A stretch of DNA of 64,000 nt, taken from contig NZ_CP102664.1 of assembly GCF_026427355.1 (NCBI RefSeq), positions 1,550,001 to 1,614,000 of the forward strand. Direction: 5' to 3'. Positions 56,517 through 64,000 of this stretch are shown one piece after another (the first letter of the stretch is position 1; each line of letters starts with the position of its first letter). A model generated the notes under the pieces. That model did no database searches. It saw only the letters and a program-made list of their open reading frames with translations, and was not told the origin of the DNA. A program made the position numbers and the translations under genes. This DNA is from Sphingobium sp. JS3065. Lineage in GTDB: Bacteria > Pseudomonadota > Alphaproteobacteria > Sphingomonadales > Sphingomonadaceae.

Positions 56517-56528
56517 ATGGCGCGGAGA

Positions 56529-57515
56529 TCACCGCGCTCGTGCCCAAACCGGCGCTTCGCCATTGCGGCTGATCAGACGCGGTCGGACCCCGGCTTCCCC
56601 CAATATGCGGGCGAGATGCGCCTGGATGCCCGACCCTTCGCAGATGATCGCATCGGCCGGACGCAGCGCGACGATGCGGTCGTTGCGGACGAACCCGGCG
56701 CGCTTGCCCAGACCCTTGGGAAGGCCAAGCCTGACCAGCTTGACATCGTTCGCTGCCGCCCAGCTTTCTGCGATGGCGTCCGCTCCGGTGTCCTGTGCCG
56801 TTGTGAGCAGGACCATGTTCGGGATGAACGCCTTCACCCTGTCCAGTGCGGCGTGGATCGGTCGATAATCGTCCCATGCCGCCCCGCCCGAGAAGGCGAC
56901 GATCGGCCCCTGCGGATGGTGCTGGTCGATCCTGCGGTTGCGGCGGGCGGCGAGGAAGTCGGTCGCGTCTATGACCGAGGCGGTGCGTTTGCTCGACACC
57001 AGTGACCCCCGCGCGCTGCCCCAAGGCTTGCCGGTCTCGGCGCTGAATGCTGCGGCGGCGTGGTCCCGCATGCAGGCGATGGCATCATTCGCTTCGTCCA
57101 ACTCCCGGCATTTCGCCTGTGCCGCCTCCAGCTCGTTCATCATCACCTCGCTGCCATCGGCGCATCGGATGAGATCCTTCACCTCCCGCGCGGCATCGTC
57201 GGCCTGCCCTGCCAGGCCTCGCGCGGTGCTGTGCAGGCTGTTGACGATGCCCCAGGTGACGCGCTCGGCGACCCGTTCCAGCCGGGTGTCGCGCAGCACA
57301 TCGAAGACGGTGCCGATCAGGAGTTCGGTCGCCAGTTGCACCTGCATCGGATCGGGCATGTCGGCGAGCAGTTCGTCTTCGCCCCGCGCGAAGCGGACCC
57401 CGTCGAGGTCGGAGCTGAAGGCGGTGGTGAAGTCGCTATTGGGCGCGGCTGTTTCCGCGGCGATGAGATCGGCGATTTCTGTGAAGTCCCGGATGGTGCG
57501 CTTGAAGTTCGTCAT
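56529..57515 (-). CDS. DUF2493 (SLOG-like) protein, copy 1
   Basis: This 328-residue protein has a C-terminal DUF2493 domain (about 195-325) predicted to be Rossmann-like and related to the SLOG nucleotide-binding superfamily: GPIVAFSGGAAWDDYRPI, LLTTAQDTGADAIAESWAA and ADAIICEGSGIQAHLARI. The N-terminal 190 residues are helical and shared with the second copy at 58722-59771. Such genes are common on plasmids and ICEs of this group; the function is unknown. AAGGAGGTCAAC before ATG 57515 fixes the start. An intrinsic terminator follows. Confidence 0.85.
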   Translation of the reverse strand: MTNFKRTIRDFTEIADLIAAETAAPNSDFTTAFSSDLDGVRFARGEDELLADMPDPMQVQLATELLIGTVFDVLRDTRLERVAERVTWGIVNSLHSTARGLAGQADDAAREVKDLIRCADGSEVMMNELEAAQAKCRELDEANDAIACMRDHAAAAFSAETGKPWGSARGSLVSSKRTASVIDATDFLAARRNRRIDQHHPQGPIVAFSGGAAWDDYRPIHAALDRVKAFIPNMVLLTTAQDTGADAIAESWAAANDVKLVRLGLPKGLGKRAGFVRNDRIVALRPADAIICEGSGIQAHLARILGEAGVRPRLISRNGEAPVWARAR

Positions 57516-57618
57516 GTTGACCTCCTTTTTCTTGAAAGAGGTCATTTCCCCTGCACGGGCTCCGAGCGCCGGGGTCAAGGATCGCGAAGCGACCGCTTTA
57601 GCGGCGGTGGGGGTCACG

Positions 57619-57679
57619 ATTTTCTTTGGCGCCGCGCGAGGGTGCGGAAGAGCGCTGCCCTCTGTTCGCCAAAGAAAAT
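57619..57679. repeat. perfect 13-bp inverted repeat in a 348-bp gap
   Basis: ATTTTCTTTGGCG (57619-57631) and CGCCAAAGAAAAT (57667-57679) are perfect inverse copies separated by 35 bp. They lie in the gap 57516-57863, which holds no credible gene and should carry the promoter of the DUF2493 gene. GATGACCCTTGG at 57780-57791 repeats a sequence found at 56048-56059 near the candidate oriT. Confidence 0.65.
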
Positions 57680-57863
57680 GGTGGGGCCCCGCCGTCCTTG
57701 AGGCCGGTGCTGTCCCCGTGCCATCATAAGACTTGTTGAGAGAGATATTTTACACGGAACGGTGCCGCTGGGCGCCAAAGATGACCCTTGGGCTCGATGC
57801 CCATGGGGCAGCTTTCCGCACAGCCAAAGTTAGCGGGAGGACAGGATGGGAGACGCCATCATC

Positions 57864-58121
57864 TCACCAGTCATAGGCGGGCAGGCCGGGATGCTCCTGC
57901 GCATCGCGGTCAAGCATGATCCAGTCCACCCCGGCCCGGCTTGCGACGTCAAAGCAGCCGGCAAGATCAGCGGGCAGATCATCAGGCAAGTCGATGGGCA
58001 CATAGACGAACCATCCATAATCGCCCTTCTCGAAGGCAGCGAAGGGCGCGGTGTGCAGATAGACATTGCACGTCTCAGCGGTGACGTTGGCAGTCGACAG
58101 GACCAGCATGCGTTCGATCAT
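57864..58121 (-). CDS. small accessory protein, probably DUF5983 family
   Basis: This 85-residue protein begins MIERMLVLSTANVTAETCN and ends DRDAQEHPGLPAYDW, with a central GDYGWFVYVPIDLP. From memory it resembles DUF5983 plasmid proteins. The start at 58121 has GAGGAG upstream; an upstream in-frame ATG (58142) overlaps the previous gene end. Function unknown. It is co-directional with and close to the next small gene. Confidence 0.62.
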   Translation of the reverse strand: MIERMLVLSTANVTAETCNVYLHTAPFAAFEKGDYGWFVYVPIDLPDDLPADLAGCFDVASRAGVDWIMLDRDAQEHPGLPAYDW

Positions 58122-58138
58122 GGCTCTTGCTCCTCTTT

Positions 58139-58345
58139 TCATGTCCCGGACCAGTTCATCACCTCAAAGCCCGCATCGACCGGCACGTGCTCGCAGAACA
58201 GTTCAACGATGCAGGTGACCACGTCTGGGGCTTCAGGGGTGCCGAAGCGGTCCCCCGCCTCCTCCGGTTTCCCGAAGGAAGCCAGCGCGGCCTCGTAAAG
58301 GGCAGCGGGGTCGAAGACGTTGAGTTCAAATCGGACAACGGTCAT
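58139..58345 (-). CDS. small conserved-looking protein of unknown function
   Basis: This 68-residue protein (MTVVRFELNVFDPAALYEAA...) is acidic and mixed alpha/beta. An AAAAGGAGCAA ribosome site precedes ATG 58345. It is probably in one transcript with the DUF5983-like gene. No family is recognised with confidence. Confidence 0.6.
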   Translation of the reverse strand: MTVVRFELNVFDPAALYEAALASFGKPEEAGDRFGTPEAPDVVTCIVELFCEHVPVDAGFEVMNWSGT

Positions 58346-58370
58346 GGGGATTGCTCCTTTTCCAGTTTCC

Positions 58371-58407
58371 AAAAGCCCCGGGCGACGGCCTGCGCAGCAG
58401 CCGGGGC
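58371..58407 (-). terminator. intrinsic terminator after the DUF6117-like gene
   Basis: On the minus strand GCCCCGG (58407-58401) pairs with CCGGGGC (58380-58374), with a 20-nt loop, and TTTT follows. It lies about 75 bp beyond the stop at 58480 and would separate that gene from the two small genes downstream. Confidence 0.5.
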
Positions 58408-58479
58408 CCGAGATTGAAATCTTCATGCTGGTCGCCCCACCGCAAGGCGCGGCCTGAGCGACAGCATAGATGCTCGCTG

Positions 58480-58710
58480 TCAGTGAAGGACCGAGTCCAT
58501 CGGCGGCCGGTAGGCATCGAACGGATTCCCGTCATGGAGATGGCCGAAAGGGGTGACGACATAATCACCGCCCTCCCGGCCGACCGCGCAGATGACATAG
58601 CGAGGCTCGCCGGTCTCTGCATCGGTGCATTCCACAAGCGCGAGGTCTCCCGATTCCGCCGCCCGAAGCAGCGTCGAGAAGTTGCGCCGAAAGGCGTCTG
58701 GAATAGCCAT
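58480..58710 (-). CDS. small plasmid-type protein, probably DUF6117
   Basis: This 76-residue protein reads MAIPDAFRRNFSTLLRAAE, then LVECTDAETGEPRYVICAVGREGGDYVVTPFGHL and DAYRPP, which closely resembles DUF6117 plasmid proteins as I remember them. GAGGGGAAGGGG precedes the ATG. It starts 11 bp after the second DUF2493 gene and is likely co-transcribed with it. Function unknown. Confidence 0.72.
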   Translation of the reverse strand: MAIPDAFRRNFSTLLRAAESGDLALVECTDAETGEPRYVICAVGREGGDYVVTPFGHLHDGNPFDAYRPPMDSVLH

Positions 58711-58721
58711 GCCCCTTCCCC

Positions 58722-59771
58722 TCAAGCCACTGCCGCGGCAGCACGGCGTCTTTCCGCCCGCGCCGAACGGCGTCCGTCCGTGATCCTGCGCACCGGCATC
58801 CCTTTGTCGGGGGCTTGATCCGACTTCCGGAAGGCATGGATCGGCACGCCTGCACCATCCAACTCCTCATAGAGATTGGCCTGGACGCCCGATCCCTCGC
58901 ACAGGACAGCCATCACGGGCCTCAGATCGCGCAGCTTGCGATTGCGCGCAAAGGCGGCCTTCATGCCCGACCCGAGCAGGTTGAACCTGACCGTCTGCAC
59001 CTTGCGGCTGGCGGCCCATTTCTCGGCGATCAGGTCGGCGCCGCTGCGCTGCGCGGTCGTCATCAGCACCATATGCGGGACATGCTCTTTCACCAGATCG
59101 AGCCGTTCCCAGAGCAGGTCGACATCATGCCAGATTGCCGGCCCCGAGAAGACCACGATCGGTCCCTGCGGATTATGCCGGTCGCGGACATCGAGCTGGC
59201 GCGCGCGCAGAAAGTCGATCGCGGCGATCTGACTGGCGGTCGAGATGCGCGAAGCGCGGCTCCCGCGCGCGGGCGACCAGGGCCATCCCGACATCGCCCG
59301 GTACATTTCGGCGGCATAGTCGCGCATCGTCTCGATCGCGACGCGCTGCTCGGCCGTCGACTGGCAGAGAAGCTGCTTGTCTTCCAGCTCGCGATTATAG
59401 ACCTCGCTCATGTCAGGGGAGCGGGCCAGCTCGCCGATTTCCACGGCAAGGCTGTCCTCCCGCCGCTCCAGCTTGCCGGCGACGAAGTGAAACGAATTGA
59501 CGAACCCCCAGGCGATCTCGGCCGCCAGCGGCTCCAGCCGCGTGTCGGTGAACAGATCGAAGATGGTGGCGATCACGCCCGCGCTGTCGGCCTGGGCCGC
59601 CAGTTCTTCGGGCATGCCATGTTCGCCGGGTTCTTCACCTTGCTCGACGATCGAAAGCGGCATGGGGTCACCAAAGGCGGCCTGGAATTCGGGGGTAGCG
59701 GTCATTTCGGCATAGAGCTGCTTGAGGTCGCCAAAGCGATCGACGCTGCGCACGGGTTCGTGCCTGGTCAT
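58722..59771 (-). CDS. DUF2493 (SLOG-like) protein, copy 2
   Basis: This 349-residue paralogue of the protein at 56529-57515 shares the N-terminal helical domain (TIFDLFTDTRLEPLAAEIAWGFVNS) and the C-terminal DUF2493 domain (NPQGPIVVFSGPAIWHDVDLLWERL, MTTAQRSGADLIAEKWAASR, VLCEGSGVQANLYEEL). The conserved glycine and acidic residues of the fold are present in both copies. An Arg/Ala-rich tail is unique to this copy. AAGGA lies 8 nt before the ATG. Confidence 0.85.
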   Translation of the reverse strand: MTRHEPVRSVDRFGDLKQLYAEMTATPEFQAAFGDPMPLSIVEQGEEPGEHGMPEELAAQADSAGVIATIFDLFTDTRLEPLAAEIAWGFVNSFHFVAGKLERREDSLAVEIGELARSPDMSEVYNRELEDKQLLCQSTAEQRVAIETMRDYAAEMYRAMSGWPWSPARGSRASRISTASQIAAIDFLRARQLDVRDRHNPQGPIVVFSGPAIWHDVDLLWERLDLVKEHVPHMVLMTTAQRSGADLIAEKWAASRKVQTVRFNLLGSGMKAAFARNRKLRDLRPVMAVLCEGSGVQANLYEELDGAGVPIHAFRKSDQAPDKGMPVRRITDGRRSARAERRRAAAAVA

Positions 59772-59802
59772 CGGACAGATCCTTCTTGAAAGATGGGAAT
59801 GG

Positions 59803-59840
59803 ACAAAAAGAAGCCGGGAGGCGCGCAGCGCCCCCCGGCT
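59803..59840 (-). terminator. intrinsic terminator of the DUF736 gene
   Basis: A 13-bp stem with one wobble pair (59812-59824 with 59828-59840) and a 3-nt loop is followed on the minus strand by TCTTTTTG. It lies directly after the stop at 59855 and before the second DUF2493 gene. Confidence 0.75.
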
Positions 59841-59854
59841 CCCTCAGGCTGGCT

Positions 59855-60370
59855 TCAGAATGGGACCTCTTCGTCGAGATCGCCGCTGAACCCGCCGCGC
59901 GCGCCCGCACCCTCAAGCGGCGCGGTGCTTCCACCGAACCCGCCGGCGAACTGGCCGCGCTCACCGCCGCCAAAGCCGCGATCGTCGCCCTCATCGTCGT
60001 CGCCATTGCGCGTACGCGGCGCCTTGCCACCGGCCGCGCGGCCCATGTCGTCACGGCGCCACGATGCCCGGAACCCCTCCTCGGCGGTCCCGAACAGTGC
60101 GATCTGCATCGGGAAGCGCCAGGACTGGTCGTCCAGCTCGCCGGAGTAGAAAATCTCTCCGGTGGTGTGGATCGCGGTCGCTTCGAACAGTGCGCCATAG
60201 GGCACCCAGCGCCCATTGCGGTTGATCGCTTCGACCTCGAACTTGGGCGCCCGCGGGTTGTTGCTGGCGATCGGCTTCAGCCGCGCCCGCTGCAGGTCGA
60301 TTTCGCCGCTGGCGATGAAACCCAGCAGCTGGCCATTGACGTTCCGGAACTCTCCAACAGTCTTGGACAT
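59855..60370 (-). CDS. DUF736 family protein
   Basis: This 171-residue protein starts MSKTVGEFRNVNGQLLGFIAS and contains the DUF736 core (LKPIASNNPRAPKFEVEA, WVPYGALFEATA, YSGELDDQSWRFPMQIALF), followed by a Gly/Arg/Asp-rich tail ending DLDEEVPF. That tail resembles the acidic C-terminal tip of single-stranded DNA-binding proteins, so a DNA-metabolism role in transfer is possible. DUF736 proteins are typical of alphaproteobacterial plasmids. GAGGAGTGAAG precedes the ATG. Confidence 0.86.
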   Translation of the reverse strand: MSKTVGEFRNVNGQLLGFIASGEIDLQRARLKPIASNNPRAPKFEVEAINRNGRWVPYGALFEATAIHTTGEIFYSGELDDQSWRFPMQIALFGTAEEGFRASWRRDDMGRAAGGKAPRTRNGDDDEGDDRGFGGGERGQFAGGFGGSTAPLEGAGARGGFSGDLDEEVPF

Positions 60371-60529
60371 GATCTTCACTCCTCTAAAATGTCGCTCATG
60401 CGACACTCTCAAAGAGCCTCCTCTTCTCTCCCGCGGTGGGCGGGCTGGCGGGCGATCCGTCGGAGATGAAGCACGACCGTGCCGCCCGTGCCCCTGTTCC
60501 CACGGCCCCGAATCGGCTAGACTGCAGAG

Positions 60530-60730
60530 ATGGATGCGGAGACGATACGCGCGGTGGCGAAGATTGCCCGGTCTCGGGCGGAGCGCGGTGGCGGCTCGGC
60601 CGCGCAGGGCGACGGCATGTCTCGCCTGGGCGCATCACGCGCCCTGCACCAGCTCGCGACGGATCTTGAGGTGACGGCCGCAGAATTCGACCGCACCACG
60701 ACCAAGCGCACCGCCAAGCCGCGCGCCTGA
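60530..60730 (+). CDS. possible small protein of unknown function
   Basis: This 66-residue frame (MDAETIRAVAKIARSRAERG...) is basic and predicted helical. It lies alone on the plus strand between the DUF736 gene and the HEAT-repeat gene. The ribosome site is weak (GCAGAG) and there is no recognised domain, so it is only a plausible gene. The following 60731-60926 shows nothing else. Confidence 0.35.
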   Translation: MDAETIRAVAKIARSRAERGGGSAAQGDGMSRLGASRALHQLATDLEVTAAEFDRTTTKRTAKPRA

Positions 60731-60926
60731 TCCCGGCCGCTCTACCGCCCCGCGCCTTCTCCTTCTTGCGATAGGTGATCGTCACCCGCAGGGCCGAGAT
60801 TCGGCGCAGCCGAAGCTCGGTCGGAGCGAAGCGGAGATAGAGCGCCGGTGCTCGCGCCAGCGGGCAATCGCCATCAACTCGCTACCTCGGTGCGCAACAA
60901 ACGCGAGCCAAGAGGATCTGCGGCAA

Positions 60927-63815
60927 TCAATCGCCTTCGTCTGGCCCGCGCTCCTCTTCCCGATCCGGGCTCATTGAATACATCGTCATCACCGGAACCA
61001 CCTTAGGCACGCGATAGGCGCGCGGATCCTCGACTTGCTTGGATCCATCAAGCTTGAGACAAACGGCGACGACCCAACCGGTCAGCCAAGCGACGTCGGT
61101 GCCATCAAGCGTCTCGTACCAGGCGACGAGGACCGGATCTGGTTCCGGCGCCACCTCATCTTCTTGCAACGCTCCAAGGCGAGCGACGATTGCGTCCGTC
61201 AGGGGATGATTGCCGAAGGGCAACGGGACCAAGGCCGCTGCTATCTGGAGTAATTCCGCGCGCTCCGTTTGGGCTGCCGCCATGAGATCGTCATAGAGCG
61301 GCTCCCTCACGGCGCCGCCGCTTATTCCGAGCGCGACGAGAGTTGGTCCAGCGAGCCAGCCTGGTTCCGTCAGGGCGACCAGACGAAGTTTCTCAATTGC
61401 GGCTGGTTCAATGGCGAGGCCATCCACAGCGCGGTCGAAAAATCCCCAGACGGCGGCCTGCGCGACCACCCGATAGTCGGCATCGTCATGAAGTCCCGGG
61501 TCATCCAGCGCTTCGCGGAGAACGGTCGGAACTCGGGGATCGCCACGTTTGGCAATTGCGCCGATGGCAGCGCAAAAGACGAAGGGATCTTCCGAGCATC
61601 GCGACCCAATCAAGGCATGGATCGAGGCTTCTGTCAGCGTCCCAAATGCGGCCAGCGCTCGGGCCGCCGCCCGCGCGACAGAATAGCGCGGCCAACCCCG
61701 GCTGGGGCCATGGTACCGATCAAGACTGAAATCGCGATCGTCGGAAAGGAGCGATACCAGCAATGGCTCTGCCTCACTCCACTTATGACGGCCCATAAGT
61801 TCAGCCCAGGCCAGGCGCACATCTGCTCCTGGATCGCGGACCATATTCAGCAGCGCCGCCCGATCTTCGGCTTCATTCCTTTCGACCAGATAGGTCATGG
61901 CTGCACGTCTGACGTGGTAGCGCGGATGGCCAAGCCCATTCCGAATAAGAACGCGCTCCTCGTCCCCGCCTCGGATGCGCAGGGCGATGATTGCTGGCAT
62001 CCCGTCATCTTCATCGCCGGTTGCGAGTAGCCGGCGGGCGGTCTCCAGGATGTCGCCTTCGCCGGTTGCAGCAAGGCAGACAAGGATTCCCGCCAAACCG
62101 AGGGGGCTTTCCGGGCACAGTTCCGCGATGCGCTGGCGGACTTCCGGACTGCACCCCTGCATGAGCTGACCGATTCCGGTTTCGCTATCGATCTCGACGA
62201 GAATGTGCGCAATGGCCCGCTCGGTTGGATCCAGCCGATCGGCAAAGATGCGTGCGGGCGCGAACTCCGGATCGATATCCTTAGAGGAAGCGCGGTCTAG
62301 ATCGAGCACCAGCTCCAATCTGCGAGCCGGTGTCATTTTGTCGAGCAGGCCCACGAGAAGATCGGTGCCATTAGGCGGCGAGGCAATGAACGAAAGCTTG
62401 GCGAGCGTGGTGCGCAGGCCCTTGTTGCCGACGTCCGTTCTCGACAAAGCCGCTTCGAGTTCAGGCCGCAGCTCGTCATGCCAGTTCTTCTCGATCAATG
62501 ACCAGACAGGCGGCAAGGCCCGATCATCCGCGTGCTTGAGCAGGATCTGAAGATAGGGTGCCGAGAAATTCCCGCGCGCATTGCTCTGAGCAGAGGCAAG
62601 TGCATAGACCATCGCTGCGCCGTGTTTGTGCCCCTCCAGCCAGTCCCACCCCTCCGCCGCCAGGCGTGAAAGGGCTACCGCTTTGAGGCCCGCGTCAGCG
62701 GTATAGTAACGCTCGCCGGGCTCCTCGAGAATGCGATCAGCGCCAATCGCGTCAACCTCGTGTTCGCGAGCGCGTCGTTGTTCGTTGTTGGCGTAGCTCT
62801 CGAACCAGCGGTCCACCTCATTTTCGGCCTTGATGAAGGTGTCGATGACGAAATCATAACCAGGCCCTCCCGGCGCGACGGCGCCGGCAACAATTGTGCC
62901 GATGTTATCACCCGGCGACTGCAAACTGGCGAGCGTTTCTACGGCAGCGCCGAAAGCGCCGCCAAGGTCATGGCTGAACAAGCCCGCGAACGAGAGAAAG
63001 TCCTCCTCATAGTCGCCGTCGATAAAGGGCAACACACCGCGAATGAAGGTTTGCAGCAGGCTGCCGGTTCTTGGATCCTTCCGGAAGCGCTCGATCTCTT
63101 CGGCTGACAGTTCCGGGGGCATCCAGGTTTGGCCCGGCCAAGCACCCTTTGCGCGCGGAGGAAGACGCATGAGATATTCGCTAAATTGACGCGGCGTGAA
63201 ATCGGGGGACGCCAATTGCGATAGGTCCGCGAAGGCACGTTCGAACGACCCGCTGCCGGCGGGAGCCGTCACTCGGGCGGCGAGAGCCGCGTCGAGGCCT
63301 GCCTGAGCCGAAGCGGCAAGCTCGATCTCGACCGCCTCCAAATTGGATGCCGCGCGAACGATCTCTACCGCGCCACGCGATGCCCAGCCATCGGCGCCGC
63401 CAGCGATCGTCAGAAGCGTCTCGGCGAGCGCGGTCAACACAGCCTCAGTCTCGGCACGGTTCGTGGCGAGCGCCAAACGCAAACCTTCCTCGACCCGCGG
63501 GTGCTGGAGCCTGATGGAATCGTCGCCGATCCGAAGATTGCGGCCAGCACCGAGGAAGTCGATAAACCCTTCGACATGGGGTTTCTGACCGTGGGTGTTC
63601 CGCAAAATCCGGAGCACGCGACGAAGGTCGGCCAGGTCAAAGGAGCCGGACGACCTCATCAGACCCCAGAGGACCGCTGCGCAAGCAACACCGTCCTCGC
63701 CCCAACCCAGCACCTGGTCGCGAATGACGGAGGAGATTGCCTCAATCGAGGAAGCATCGAGGATTTCATAGACCGACCGCGGGCTCTCCTCCTTCTCGCG
63801 AGGCAGTGCTGGACT
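60927..63815 (-). pseudogene. C-terminal part of a large HEAT-repeat (STAND-like NTPase?) protein cut by an IS3-family element
   Basis: A 963-codon frame runs from the insertion-sequence border to the stop. Near its truncated N-terminus, VYEILDASSIEAISSVIRDQVLGWGEDGVACAAVLWGLM and DLADLRRVLRILRN look like the winged-helix part that follows an AAA/STAND NTPase domain. About 400 residues of helical repeats follow, then HEAT-like units (HPRYHVRRAAMTYLVERNE, DPGADVRLAWAELMGRHKWSEAEPLLVSLL, WPRYSVARAAARALAAFG). The NTPase part would lie beyond the IS. A GTG at 63713 could start a fragment. Family and function are inferred only. Confidence 0.6.
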
Positions 63816-64000
63816 TGTAACGGATTTGCGCCGGTCACCTGAGCGATTAGAGTTCGCAACAGGAGACCGACGAGATGATCAAACACACAGAAGAGTTCAA
63901 GCAGGAGGCGGTGCGGATTGCGCTGACCAGCGGGTTACCCCGCGACCGGGTTGCATCGGATTTGGGGATAGGGAAGTCGACGCTGGGCAAGTGGGTGTCA
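63816..64000 (+). mobile_element. IS3-family insertion sequence, left end
   Basis: The border is placed at TGTAACGGATTTGCGCCGG (63816 onward), which begins with TG as IS3-type terminal repeats do. The transposase orfA start follows 59 bp later. The element continues out of the window, so the right repeat and the 3-4-bp duplication cannot be checked. Confidence 0.65.
63875..64000 (+). CDS. IS3-family transposase orfA, N-terminal fragment
   Basis: The first 42 residues, MIKHTEEFKQEAVRIALTSG then RVASDLGIGKSTLGKWV, form the helix-turn-helix of an IS3-type OrfA that binds the terminal repeats. AGGAGACCGACGAG precedes the ATG. The frame is open at the window edge. Confidence 0.83.
   Translation, partial: MIKHTEEFKQEAVRIALTSGLPRDRVASDLGIGKSTLGKWVS

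Larger units (their letters stand above)
47758..64000 (-). mobile_element. integrative conjugative element, left part
   Basis: From the 3' side of tRNA-Asn to the window end the content is that of a transmissible element: serine recombinase, VirB1-like transglycosylase, MobF relaxase, VirD4/TraD coupling protein, small DNA-binding proteins, DUF2493/DUF736-type plasmid genes and insertion-sequence damage. No mating-pore (T4SS) genes are visible; they may lie beyond the window. The exact left border and the right end are not determined. An integrated plasmid is the alternative. Confidence 0.75.

Noticed and set aside
63711..63713. GTG as the true start of the HEAT-repeat protein
   Set aside because: The frame is open upstream with coherent protein sequence up to the insertion-sequence border, so the GTG is internal and the gene is truncated.

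Overview
The window looks like the chromosome of a sphingomonad alphaproteobacterium (Sphingobium, Sphingomonas or a close relative). This rests on protein character, high GC, an Entner-Doudoroff operon of the Zymomonas/sphingomonad type, a large exopolysaccharide (EPS) locus, and short intergenic hairpins of kinds common in these genomes. The genus is an inference from memory, not from a database search.

Region 1 (1-18.7 kb) is housekeeping metabolism. It holds the end of a MobA-like nucleotidyltransferase gene, an MFS exporter, and a beta-oxidation pair (thiolase plus a FadJ-type bifunctional enzyme) behind a palindromic operator-like promoter. Next come galE, a YbaK-type deacylase and pgl, a class I/II aminotransferase, tRNA-Leu(CAA), and the overlapping zwf-edd-glk-eda genes that take glucose to pyruvate and glyceraldehyde-3-phosphate. 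A lipoprotein gene, a gamma-carbonic anhydrase-like gene, hemB and an M28 peptidase gene follow.

Region 2 (18.8-47.4 kb) is an envelope and EPS locus. It encodes a PilZ protein, at least five glycosyltransferases, acyl- and acetyltransferases, a Wza/GumB-like export protein, an outer-membrane beta-barrel, a Wzc-type co-polymerase/tyrosine kinase, a Wzx-type flippase, three O-antigen ligase/polymerase-like proteins (two are tandem paralogues) and a deacetylase-like protein. A SleB-type hydrolase and a BTLCP-type peptidase are also here. Two genes are damaged. One glycosyltransferase is split by a 1,646-bp IS1380-type element flanked by the 4-bp duplication TAGC; removing the element restores the frame exactly. 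One small secreted-protein gene has an in-frame TAA just before its signal-peptide core.

Region 3 (47.7 kb to the end) is an integrated conjugative element next to tRNA-Asn(GTT). A large serine recombinase reads toward the tRNA and its frame continues through the antisense strand of the tRNA gene. Behind it, on the same strand and mostly joined by stop/start overlaps, lie a 114-residue protein, a VirB1-like transglycosylase, a MobF relaxase-helicase, a VirD4/TraD coupling protein and a small likely ribbon-helix-helix protein. An oriT-like repeat region follows, then an accessory block (two DUF2493 paralogues, DUF736, and probable DUF6117 and DUF5983 proteins) with several intrinsic terminators. 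The last gene is the C-terminal part of a large HEAT-repeat protein, probably a STAND-like NTPase, cut by an IS3-family element that runs off the window. This is the best candidate for an uncharacterised, possibly defensive system, but its N-terminal half is outside the window. No type IV secretion genes, CRISPR array or right end of the element are visible.
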